Positions 1-6,200 of a stretch of 9,573 nt of DNA are shown here, piece after piece. Below the pieces are notes generated by a model that was given only the letters and a program-made list of their open reading frames with translations, made no database searches and had not been told where the DNA came from. The translations under genes and the position numbers were made by a program. Within the stretch, counting starts at the first letter, position 1; the number at the start of each line of letters is the position of its first letter. Source of the DNA: RGIG8709 sp045537065 (GTDB lineage: Bacteria; Bacillota; Clostridia; Monoglobales; Monoglobaceae); contig JAZSOT010000081.1 of the NCBI GenBank assembly GCA_045537065.1, forward strand, positions 1 to 9,573, read 5' to 3'.

Positions 1-97
1 TATCCCATAGGATAGAACTTCCTTAACCTGCTTAACTGCTTACCTGTTTAACTGCTTACCATTTTTACACTGTCATTATATCAATTATTTTTTGCCT
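1..97. repeat. 97-bp terminal direct repeat, left copy
   Basis: These 97 bases are identical to 9477-9573, and the repeat is bounded exactly by the two window ends. It contains the end of a hairpin, two 16-bp tandem repeats, and the -10 box and spacer of a promoter. Exact end-to-end identity of this kind is what a circular molecule gives when assembled as a linear contig, which would make the unit 9476 bp. The alternative is a real 97-bp repeat flanking the operon in a larger genome, at which an assembler broke. Confidence 0.97.
29..60. repeat. Two 16-bp iteron-like tandem repeats
   Basis: TGCTTAACTGCTTACC (29-44) is followed directly by TGTTTAACTGCTTACC (45-60); they differ at one base. A partial third unit (CTTAACC, 22-28) precedes them. 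On the minus strand the unit reads GGTAAGCAGTTAA. A second identical array lies at 9505-9536 because of the terminal repeat. Directly repeated 16-mers beside a promoter are typical of initiator-binding iterons or repressor sites, but they also fall just inside the predicted transcript and share the AAGCAG core with an arm of the leader terminator. Their role is undecided. Confidence 0.7.
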
Positions 98-103
98 TTT
101 CAA
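75..103 (-). promoter_or_regulatory. Strong sigma-70/sigma-A promoter with extended -10
   Basis: On the minus strand the -35 box TTGAAA (103-98) is followed by exactly 17 bp and a perfect TATAAT (80-75). The -10 is preceded by TGA, the extended -10 signature TGn. The predicted start is near base 68. Read around the circle, the transcript crosses the tandem repeats at 60-29, passes base 1 (= 9477), and reaches the helicase after a leader of about 270 nt. The promoter lies about 40 bp beyond the terminator of the same operon, which suits a single-operon circle. No gene lies on the minus strand between this promoter and the left end of the window. Confidence 0.85.
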
Positions 104-140
104 TGCCTGGAGGGAAAATAATCATATCTTTTCACCATAA

Positions 141-174
141 AATTAAAACGGCACCCTCAAAAGAGAGGATGCCG
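141..174 (-). terminator. Rho-independent terminator at the end of the operon
   Basis: The minus-strand RNA forms a 10-bp stem, CGGCAUCCUC pairing with GAGGGUGCCG (arms 174-165 and 158-149), with one U-G wobble and loop UCUUUU. It is followed by UUUUAAUUUU (148-139). The wobble pairs only in the minus-strand RNA; in the plus-strand RNA it is a C-A mismatch, so the orientation is clear. It lies 21 bp beyond the stop codon of the last small gene and closes the whole minus-strand operon. Confidence 0.92.
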
Positions 175-194
175 CCAACTGTTTTTGTGAAACT

Positions 195-404
195 CTATCC
201 TGCAAGCGGAAGATTTTCTTTATCAAAAGTCAGTTTATAAATTGTATTTCTTGTTTCAATCTCCATACCTGTTTTTGTTTCGTTTCTCACATCAACAACC
301 TGAGAAGTAAAGAGCATTGTACCTTTTTCCTGTTTGATAAAGGCACGATAACCAACCTCTACCGGATGTCCGAGATTGCCCATTATTTCTTTTACGGGTT
401 TCAT
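195..404 (-). CDS. Small hypothetical protein (69 aa), last gene of the operon
   Basis: I do not recognise this protein. The ATG at 404 is chosen because AAAGGAG lies 8 nt upstream (MKPVKEIMGN...). A TTG at 422 in the same frame would add six residues but would use the ribosome binding site itself as coding sequence. The product is soluble, with an N-terminal segment rich in G and V and then an alternation of short hydrophobic and charged stretches (TMLFTSQVVDV, TIYKLTF) that suggests a small beta-rich fold. There are no cysteines, signal peptide or membrane segment. It begins 14 nt after the stop of the membrane-protein gene and is followed by the terminator at 141-174. Function unknown. Confidence 0.75.
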   Translation of the reverse strand: MKPVKEIMGNLGHPVEVGYRAFIKQEKGTMLFTSQVVDVRNETKTGMEIETRNTIYKLTFDKENLPLAG

Positions 405-418
405 ATTATGTACTCCTT

Positions 419-616
419 TCAAAACAGAATAGAAGGTATAGAGCAGATTGCCAACACCATAACATAGAACATTACTGTCATTCCCGCAGATATGTATGCA
501 CCTACTGAAATCTCAGCAACTTTTCCGTCTTTGACAACCGCATTCTCACGAACAAAACTTCTTATACTTCTGTAAAGGTTATAACAGGTTAATAAAAATA
601 ATACTTTATAAAACAT
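419..616 (-). CDS. Small membrane protein (65 aa), unknown function
   Basis: The ATG at 616 follows GGAGG by 6 nt, a good site. The protein has a short hydrophobic N-terminus (MFYKVLFLLTCYNLY, about residues 1-15), a basic and polar middle (RSIRSFVRENAVVKDGK, about 17-33) and a clear C-terminal membrane segment from about residue 42 to 65 (TVMFYVMVLAICSIPSILF). It probably sits in the cytoplasmic membrane with the short charged middle exposed. It is the only membrane protein in the operon, so it might link the operon's products to the membrane or be a small toxin-like or exclusion-type protein; neither is shown by the sequence. The sequence around its ribosome site closely resembles that before the leader ORF at 9300. 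Confidence 0.75.
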   Translation of the reverse strand: MFYKVLFLLTCYNLYRSIRSFVRENAVVKDGKVAEISVGAYISAGMTVMFYVMVLAICSIPSILF

Positions 617-635
617 AATTTACCTCCAAAAATTT

Positions 636-830
636 TTATCTTTTAATTTCTGTACCGAAATTCAGAAACGCAATAAACTTATTGATACTTTCATCATCCC
701 ATACATTGCAGGAATGTGATTGGCGTTCCGTTCCGGTCCCTGTGTGTATCGTTACATCATTATCATAAATCTGTAGCATACAGTCTTTATGTTTAGCAGC
801 AACTACAGCCAAATTTCCTAATTGCTTCAT
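636..830 (-). CDS. Small hypothetical protein (64 aa)
   Basis: Not recognised as a named family. The ATG at 830 overlaps the stop of the upstream gene as ATGA (4-bp overlap), with GAGG 7 nt before it, so the two genes are very likely translationally coupled. The protein has a hydrophobic start (LGNLAVVAAK), a predicted beta hairpin (CMLQIYDNDVTIHTGTG), then CNVWDDESINKFIAFLNFG. It looks like a compact alpha/beta protein without membrane segments. Two cysteines (17 and 41) are present but without metal-site spacing. Its place in the run of small accessory genes after the VWA gene gives no specific function. Confidence 0.75.
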   Translation of the reverse strand: MKQLGNLAVVAAKHKDCMLQIYDNDVTIHTGTGTERQSHSCNVWDDESINKFIAFLNFGTEIKR

Positions 831-1135
831 TCTTGCACCTCTTCATCGCATTCACATCGTCCAAGTCCTGCTTTTTCCTCAGCTTCTTTTTGCATTGGAA
901 TAAGCACTTCCAATAATTCAACTCTGTAATCCATATCACTAATTTTATCAAGGTAGAAGCCAATAGTGGTAATTACAAGAGATAAATCCTTTGAACATAT
1001 GTGAACATCTCCATGTATGCCTTCAGTAACAATAAATTCAGCAACTTCTTTTACCCCGTGTAGCTCTTTGGTGCATCTGTCAGACTCACCATAAAGGGTT
1101 TCATATTTGGTTTTATTACACATATTATTCTCCAT
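827..1135 (-). CDS. Hypothetical protein (102 aa)
   Basis: Not recognised. The ATG at 1135 is preferred: it lies 4 nt after the stop of the VWA gene, and GAGAGGA sits 9 nt upstream. An in-frame TTG at 1156 would overlap the VWA gene and has no better site. The protein (starts MENNMCNKTKYETLYG) has a polar N-terminus, a hydrophobic helix around LSLVITTIGFYLDKI (about residues 51-65), a leucine-rich helix (VELLEVLIP) and an acidic tail ending CECDEEVQE. Cysteines occur at 6, 21, 47, 94 and 96, too scattered to call a zinc site. It is coupled by ATGA overlap to the next gene. It could be a small partner of the VWA protein; this is inference from position alone. Confidence 0.75.
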   Translation of the reverse strand: MENNMCNKTKYETLYGESDRCTKELHGVKEVAEFIVTEGIHGDVHICSKDLSLVITTIGFYLDKISDMDYRVELLEVLIPMQKEAEEKAGLGRCECDEEVQE

Positions 1136-1139
1136 AAAT

Positions 1140-2705
1140 TCATATCCTCTCATCAATAATATTTTCCATTATTTCATCGTTCAACAGTTCGCTGGTACGA
1201 TAAATACGATCAGCAAACTTTTTCAAAGAAAAGTCTATACATTCTCCTTTGTCAAGCAAAATACCCGTTAATTTAGCACCTGATGCCTCCTTAAACTCTG
1301 CAAAACGCTTTTGGAATTCATCTGATATAACGCATTCTCCGTCTGTTATAAAAACAATATCAGGATTCTCAAGCATATTACTTTCATAGAGTAACATTGC
1401 ATCATTTAATGGATTTTCAAAATTTGTACCACCATTTAAAAAGGTTTCTGCACAGTTAAGCACCTTTTGAGTATCGGGCTTTTCTTCCTTTGAAAAATAG
1501 TCAACCTTTGTATCTGATGCAAAATGCACCAGGGCAAAATTTGAATGGTTAATTCTGCATATCTCATACAAAACCATTGCTATTGCCATGCCATAGGCGC
1601 TGTTTTCTCCAAAGGTAGAAATTGATTCATCAAGACAAACTATAATGTCGCCTTTGCCTTTATACTCAGGTTCACGCTTCCTGTACTGCTTTAATCCTTT
1701 ATTTTGGTATTTCCTCAAAAATAAAGGTACGAGTTCCGGGCTTGAGAGCAGGGCAAGTTCTGATGTTAAAGCACGGTTGATATTATTACCGTATTCTATA
1801 TCGTACTTTTCGCCTCTGCCATAGGTAAAACCTGCAAGACGCTTGGAATTAAGCATTTCCTTATATCTTCCTAAAAACTGAGCAATATACCTCAATTTTG
1901 ACGATTCTGCAGTGCGTTTTAAGATTTCTGCATTAAGCGGATTTTTCTTCATATCACTACTGCCATCGCCCCATGCAAGAATTGTGTTTTGCACTTCATT
2001 TGCACGATTCAAAGCGGAACTAACTGCCATAGACACAGCAGCTTTAATGTCTTTTCCGTTCTTTTTCATTCCCGCCTGAATAATTTTTGAAAAGTTTTGA
2101 ATCTGCTCATCCTTAGAAAGAATACGGTTAGCTGTATGTACTGCATTCTTTTCTTCTTCAGCTTTTTGTTGACCTGTAGCCGACTCAGCATTTTTCAGGA
2201 ATTCTGACAATTTCTGCATAAGTTCCTCTTTGTCTTGTTCCATTAAATCAAGTCCGCCAACCTGACCTTTTCCTGATGTTGCTTTGTTCATTAAACTGCT
2301 TAGGTTTCCGACAAGTGATTGAGTAAATTCCTCAGTTGCACCGATTGCCGGAAGTTCCTTGCCCTCACATACGCTTTTTACTGCAGAATAATTATCATCT
2401 GCCATTAGTTCAGCAAGAATACCTTTATTAAATTCTCTCGAAACAGAGGATAATTCACTATCTTCTGTATATCTTGGATTTAATCCATAAACAGATTGGA
2501 ATACATCTTCTATAAGACTTCCAAAAGACCTCAATTTTTGTTTGCCTTGCTGCTCAAAAGTATCAAGCATAGGTGCATCGTCACGCAAATCATCAAAAAT
2601 GGCTTTTTCAATTCTCGTTGACTTTAGCACTCGGTCAGTTTTAGGTTTTGCTTCAAACGAAAAATTACTTGATAAGATTTCTTCAATACTATTAAATCGT
2701 TCCAT
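1140..2705 (-). CDS. ViaA-like von Willebrand factor A (VWA) domain protein
   Basis: A 521-residue protein with a long helical N-terminal part (about 1-345) and a C-terminal VWA domain (about 350-515). The metal-binding MIDAS site is complete: DESIS (D359, S361, S363), the threonine of GGTNF (T427) and the aspartate of ITDGE (D455). The layout, with IVCLDESIS and GGTNFENPL, matches ViaA, the partner of the RavA AAA+ ATPase, rather than a secreted adhesin; there is no signal peptide. The start at 2705 has AAAGGAG 5 nt upstream. A TTG at 2762 would add 19 low-complexity residues drawn from a hairpin, so I reject it. The family acts with MoxR-type ATPases as a substrate adaptor. Its RavA-like partner is encoded two genes upstream, with ssb between. 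Confidence 0.88.
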   Translation of the reverse strand: MERFNSIEEILSSNFSFEAKPKTDRVLKSTRIEKAIFDDLRDDAPMLDTFEQQGKQKLRSFGSLIEDVFQSVYGLNPRYTEDSELSSVSREFNKGILAELMADDNYSAVKSVCEGKELPAIGATEEFTQSLVGNLSSLMNKATSGKGQVGGLDLMEQDKEELMQKLSEFLKNAESATGQQKAEEEKNAVHTANRILSKDEQIQNFSKIIQAGMKKNGKDIKAAVSMAVSSALNRANEVQNTILAWGDGSSDMKKNPLNAEILKRTAESSKLRYIAQFLGRYKEMLNSKRLAGFTYGRGEKYDIEYGNNINRALTSELALLSSPELVPLFLRKYQNKGLKQYRKREPEYKGKGDIIVCLDESISTFGENSAYGMAIAMVLYEICRINHSNFALVHFASDTKVDYFSKEEKPDTQKVLNCAETFLNGGTNFENPLNDAMLLYESNMLENPDIVFITDGECVISDEFQKRFAEFKEASGAKLTGILLDKGECIDFSLKKFADRIYRTSELLNDEIMENIIDERI

Positions 2706-2727
2706 ATAATCTCCTTTGGGTGTGCAG

Positions 2728-2751
2728 GGAGAAGAGGAAGACCTCCTCTCC
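2728..2751 (-). other. Intercistronic hairpin between ssb and the VWA gene
   Basis: The minus-strand RNA folds into a 10-bp stem, GGAGAGGAGG pairing with CCUCUUCUCC with one G-U wobble, and loop UCUU. No U-run follows, so it is not a standard terminator. The 5' arm holds a GGAGAGGAGG sequence that could act as a false or sequestered ribosome site. It sits in the only intergenic gap inside the operon longer than 20 nt (62 nt). It may protect the ssb end of the transcript or set the ratio of SSB to VWA protein. Confidence 0.65.
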
Positions 2752-2767
2752 ATACACAACAACTTAA

Positions 2768-3196
2768 TTAGAATGGTAAATCTTCATCTGTATCCATCGG
2801 CTGGAATCCGCCTGCATCCATAAAATCATCTACAGGTGCTTCGTTAGCTCCATCGCCGTTTTGTGAACCGTCAGCTCTGCGAGAATCTGCAAATCTTACT
2901 TCTTTTGCATTGATTCTGAACCCTGTAAACTTAACTCCGTCTTTTTCACGGGGATATGTTTCGATAGGTCCCGCAACAAGAACCTGCAAGCCTTTTACAA
3001 AATATCTTTCAACAAAGTCTGCTTGTTTACCCCAAACAGAAACCGGAAGAAAATCAGTATCAGGCTGCTCAGCTCCTTGCTTCTTGTAATCTCTGTCAAT
3101 TGCGAGAGTGAAATTTGCGACTTTCGATTCGCCATACATTTTTATTTCTGGATCTCTTACCAATCTACCCATTTCTATTGCTTTATTGTATCCCAT
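2768..3196 (-). CDS. ssb: Single-stranded DNA-binding protein
   Basis: A 142-residue bacterial SSB. An OB fold covers about residues 1-105, with the family pattern of MGRLVRDPEIK near the start, VANFTLAIDR, and DFLPVSVWGKQADFVERYFVKG in the middle. A flexible glycine- and acid-rich linker follows, then the acidic tip DEDLPF, which in SSBs recruits replication and repair partners. It coats single-stranded DNA as a tetramer in the cytoplasm. The ATG at 3196 has GGAGG 9 nt upstream, and the gene begins 19 nt after the RavA-like gene. The full C-terminal tip suggests an active protein able to interact with host or element-encoded proteins. SSB is common on plasmids, phages and integrative elements, and here it separates the two members of the RavA-ViaA-like pair. 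Confidence 0.96.
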   Translation of the reverse strand: MGYNKAIEMGRLVRDPEIKMYGESKVANFTLAIDRDYKKQGAEQPDTDFLPVSVWGKQADFVERYFVKGLQVLVAGPIETYPREKDGVKFTGFRINAKEVRFADSRRADGSQNGDGANEAPVDDFMDAGGFQPMDTDEDLPF

Positions 3197-3215
3197 AAAT
3201 TTTAACCTCCAAATT

Positions 3216-4601
3216 TTATATTTTTAATTGTTTTTGCTTGTCAAGCGACATAAACGGTGCACCCGTTTTCTTTGCCGCATCTTCAAGCATATTATTCAGT
3301 TCTGCCTCTGCTTTTTTTATTTCCTCAAGGTCTGAATCACTTATATCATCATTTTTCAAATCCATAAGCTTTTCATAAATCTTGAGCAGTTCATTTGAGA
3401 GAACAACATAAGGTTTTATGTACTCGGAACTGTCAGCATTTTCTTGTTTTATCAAAGCAAGGCTTTCTTCCATTACTCCTGCAGATTCCAACGCCATAGA
3501 CAATAAGGAATTGATTTCTGCTCCAAACGGATTTTCGCATATATCCGAAAGTACCTTTTCGATTGTTGGAATTTCCGCAGGAACACTCCAAAAGTAGTTC
3601 TTCAACACAAGCAAATCCTTCGGCATAACTTCTTTATTACCGTTCAAAAATGCTTTTGCCTGAACAATAGGAGTAAAACCAAAAAACTTTCTGTCTGATA
3701 CATGAATACCGCTTTTGCGAAGAGCGCAAAGAACATCATCCATAAGCTCGTTAATTTTGTCCGGTACAGTTACCGCTTCAACTTCTTTCTGCATTTCATA
3801 AAGTTCATCAAGTGTAATGCAGGTTTTAGATTGCTTTGGTGTTTTCCCTTGCTTTCCGCATAGGATTTTAAGACGATTATCCTTTTCCTTTACATACTCC
3901 GTCAGTACCTTTAATTCCAAACGGTCATACAAAGGCTTTAATATTGCCTGTGTACTGTCATTGAAATTAGGTATTTCGTTTGATGCAGTAAAAAAAGATA
4001 TAGTTGGGATTTTTACCGTGTTTCCCTCGTTGGTATATACCTTTTCATTTAAGGCAGTTAACAACGAATTAAGTATTCCATCGTTGCTCTTAAAAATTTC
4101 ATCGAGGAAGACAATATGCGAATCAGGTATTTTCCCGTCTGTAATCATCTTGGGGCTACCGCTCTTTAAGGCACATATAATATGCTTTAATGAAGCAAGT
4201 TTCTTTGCTTCTTCAATAGCTTTACCTAAAGTGCTGTTCTGCCCATCATCCTGATATTCTTTATACAGTCTTTCAAGTTCTGTATGAGTTTTCTCGTATT
4301 CCTTGTCTTTCATCAACTCATCCTGTGGCATATTACCGGGAATAAGACTTGAAAGGTCAAGGCGACCAAAAAGTTGTTCTTCATCGGTCTGCTTAGACAT
4401 AAGCCTCTCATACTGTTTTGCTCCTGTGATGCGCTTTCTGAATTCGTTTATTGCATAACTCTTGGCTTGTCCCGTATCTCCTAAAATAAAAAGATTTTTC
4501 CCAGCAAGCAAACAAAGTGCTATGCATTCAATCAATTCATCACGCTCGGCTACCTCTGAATTTACCTCGTCTATGATTTCGTTCATCTTTATAAATAACA
4601 T
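3216..4601 (-). CDS. RavA-like MoxR-family AAA+ ATPase
   Basis: A 461-residue AAA+ protein of the MoxR group, RavA branch. Walker A is GDTGQAKS (41-48), the RavA/MoxR form with A before K. Walker B is IVFLDE (163-168), followed by IFKSNDGILNSLLTALNE. Sensor 1 is TASNE (N208), the arginine-finger candidate is LYDRLEL (R227), and sensor 2 is VSDRKF (R304); these all match RavA closely. Between the LFGRLDL strand and Walker B lies an extra, charged segment (about 88-145) longer than in E. coli RavA as I recall it. MoxR ATPases form hexamers that remodel proteins together with a VWA partner; the ViaA-like protein at 1140-2705 is the obvious one. The ATG at 4601 has AGGAGG 5 nt upstream, and the gene starts 18 nt after the zinc-finger gene. 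Expected to be cytoplasmic. Confidence 0.93.
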   Translation of the reverse strand: MLFIKMNEIIDEVNSEVAERDELIECIALCLLAGKNLFILGDTGQAKSYAINEFRKRITGAKQYERLMSKQTDEEQLFGRLDLSSLIPGNMPQDELMKDKEYEKTHTELERLYKEYQDDGQNSTLGKAIEEAKKLASLKHIICALKSGSPKMITDGKIPDSHIVFLDEIFKSNDGILNSLLTALNEKVYTNEGNTVKIPTISFFTASNEIPNFNDSTQAILKPLYDRLELKVLTEYVKEKDNRLKILCGKQGKTPKQSKTCITLDELYEMQKEVEAVTVPDKINELMDDVLCALRKSGIHVSDRKFFGFTPIVQAKAFLNGNKEVMPKDLLVLKNYFWSVPAEIPTIEKVLSDICENPFGAEINSLLSMALESAGVMEESLALIKQENADSSEYIKPYVVLSNELLKIYEKLMDLKNDDISDSDLEEIKKAEAELNNMLEDAAKKTGAPFMSLDKQKQLKI

Positions 4602-4619
4602 TTTTACCTCCTGTACTGA

Positions 4620-4985
4620 TTAAGCAGCCTGCTCACATATATCAATGACTTTTTGACAATCTTCAATCTCAAAGTATCCAATATGCGTTGATTTATATGG
4701 TAAGCCCATTTTTTCGGACAACCATTTATATCCTTCAGTTCTTGACATATTATTGTCTTTCCAGAACTTATCGAATACCTGATGTGTTTCTTTGCGTTTT
4801 GACCTTAATATACTGTTGGCGAGCGTTCCTAAAGGTTTCTCTGTTTTTTTATGAACACCGACAAAAGCATTACAGGTAGTACACAAGAAAATCTTGCCAT
4901 AGTCCTTGCCATAAATCTGACTGCTATCCGTTAAAATTACTTTACCTCCACAATAACGACAAATGGTAGGTTTCTTCAAATACAC
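4620..4985 (-). CDS. DUF3268-type zinc-finger protein
   Basis: A 121-residue protein resembling the DUF3268 zinc-finger-containing family seen in phages and mobile elements. Two CxxC pairs (C9/C12 in CRYC and C35/C38 in CTTC) form a four-cysteine zinc site, followed by the family-like stretch FVGVHKKTEKPLGTLAN and then a helical part with MSRTEGYKWLSEKMG and a C-terminal HIGYFEIEDC. The role of the family is not established; a DNA-, RNA- or protein-binding adaptor is plausible. The start is uncertain. GTG at 4985 lies only 3 nt after AGGGGG, while a TTG at 4979 (two codons later) has 9-nt spacing. The site overlaps the stop codon of dnaN, so translation is probably coupled to it. Confidence 0.82.
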   Translation of the reverse strand: MYLKKPTICRYCGGKVILTDSSQIYGKDYGKIFLCTTCNAFVGVHKKTEKPLGTLANSILRSKRKETHQVFDKFWKDNNMSRTEGYKWLSEKMGLPYKSTHIGYFEIEDCQKVIDICEQAA

Positions 4986-4992
4986 ACACCCC

Positions 4993-6183
4993 CTAAGCCG
5001 CTTTCTGTTCCGATTCTTTTATTTGTTCTTTTATCTGTTGCTTCTTTTTAGGTTTCTTTTTGTTTTCTTCGTATTTATCAAGTTGTCTTTTAACTGCACT
5101 TTCCGGCGTAGGCATCATAAGGTATTGGCATTCACGATCCATAACATCAAGATATCCATTGACATCCAGACGCAAAATCAAAGTGCCTTCAACCGTTTTG
5201 AAAACATCCTTCAAAGTCGCAGCATTATAATAAAATGTTTTACCTGCTGTACCATCAACCATTACGATTCCAAAGGAGTTTTTGCCGCCTCCTGTATCGT
5301 TTTGAGTTGATACATCAACTTTGTTTTCCAGAAATTCAGCCTTAATATACGAAGTTTGACTTCCCATAGATGCAACATCGCAGATGTTGATTATCTGCTC
5401 TTTCATTTCCTCAAAATCAACCTTTGCAACATAAGCGGTTTTAAGATTATCAAATATCCTGTCAACATTTACATATTCTTTTTCAATAAATCGTGCAGAG
5501 AAGAGAAGGCTCTCTTTCATAAACACTATTGAATGACCGCATAATCCAACCTCAAGCTCATCATCGCCTGCAGCGGATGCTAAAAGTGAAAATGTTTCTT
5601 TTGACAAGGTAAATTTCATATCTCCGCCACAAGGAATATCCTTTGTCGCAAGTGCAACATTTTGCGGATTACAACTCATTACACGAAGTTTATTGGGCTT
5701 AATGTCAAAATGAATGCCTTTCAGCACATCAGACGCATTGCTCTTTACTGCAGCATATGTCTTGGTGTAGAACTGCCTCAAATGACTCAGACAAACCGTA
5801 GTATCAGGGAACGGAATTTCAGGTCTCGGATATCTTGAACTGTTAAGCACATTCATTGTATAAGTGCATGTGCCTGACTTAATTACAACAACACCCGGTT
5901 TTAATTCCTCGAAACTGACCGTATCTTCTCCAAGTACAGATAAAATATCTGTGAGCAAACGGGCATCCATAACAAAACTGCCGCCCGTTTCAAGTTCCGG
6001 TTTGAATTTTCTTTGTATGGCAATTTCCTGATTGGTCGCTGTTACATACAAAAAACCATCATCTTCGTTTGCCTCAACTAAAAAACCTCTTAATTCCTGC
6101 TGTAATGAGTTGCTTCTCGGAACAACTCTTATCATTGATTTTAAATACTCCAACATTATTTTTCTGTTTACAACGAATTTCAT
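4993..6183 (-). CDS. dnaN: DNA polymerase III beta subunit (sliding clamp) homolog
   Basis: A 396-residue protein with the three-domain architecture and the typical features of DnaN: an N-terminal MKFVVNRKIMLEYLKSM, the domain-1 end with SSRYPRPEIPF (about 115-125), and the C-terminal strand CQYLMMPT (352-359), which corresponds to the MPM end of chromosomal clamps and lines the partner-binding pocket. Instead of stopping there, as most clamps do, it continues for about 37 residues in a charged tail with KKKPKKKQQ. Clamps encircle DNA as dimers and tether polymerases and repair proteins. The ATG at 6183 has AAAGGAGG 11 nt upstream, overlapping the stop of the helicase gene. The sequence is divergent enough to suggest an element-borne clamp, not a stray chromosomal copy. 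Helicase and clamp are adjacent, and the helicase carries a clamp-binding motif. Confidence 0.94.
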   Translation of the reverse strand: MKFVVNRKIMLEYLKSMIRVVPRSNSLQQELRGFLVEANEDDGFLYVTATNQEIAIQRKFKPELETGGSFVMDARLLTDILSVLGEDTVSFEELKPGVVVIKSGTCTYTMNVLNSSRYPRPEIPFPDTTVCLSHLRQFYTKTYAAVKSNASDVLKGIHFDIKPNKLRVMSCNPQNVALATKDIPCGGDMKFTLSKETFSLLASAAGDDELEVGLCGHSIVFMKESLLFSARFIEKEYVNVDRIFDNLKTAYVAKVDFEEMKEQIINICDVASMGSQTSYIKAEFLENKVDVSTQNDTGGGKNSFGIVMVDGTAGKTFYYNAATLKDVFKTVEGTLILRLDVNGYLDVMDRECQYLMMPTPESAVKRQLDKYEENKKKPKKKQQIKEQIKESEQKAA

Positions 6184-6200
6184 TGAAACTAATACCTCCT

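Noticed and set aside
2706..2762. 19-residue N-terminal extension of the VWA protein from TTG 2762
   Set aside because: The extra residues (rich in S and R) come from the intercistronic hairpin, while ATG 2705 has AAAGGAG at 5-nt spacing.
3817..5310. Plus-strand open frames at 3817-4254 and 4963-5310
   Set aside because: They lie opposite strongly supported minus-strand genes, have no ribosome sites I can see, and encode low-complexity F/L/S-rich protein, as expected of antisense frames in AT-rich genes.
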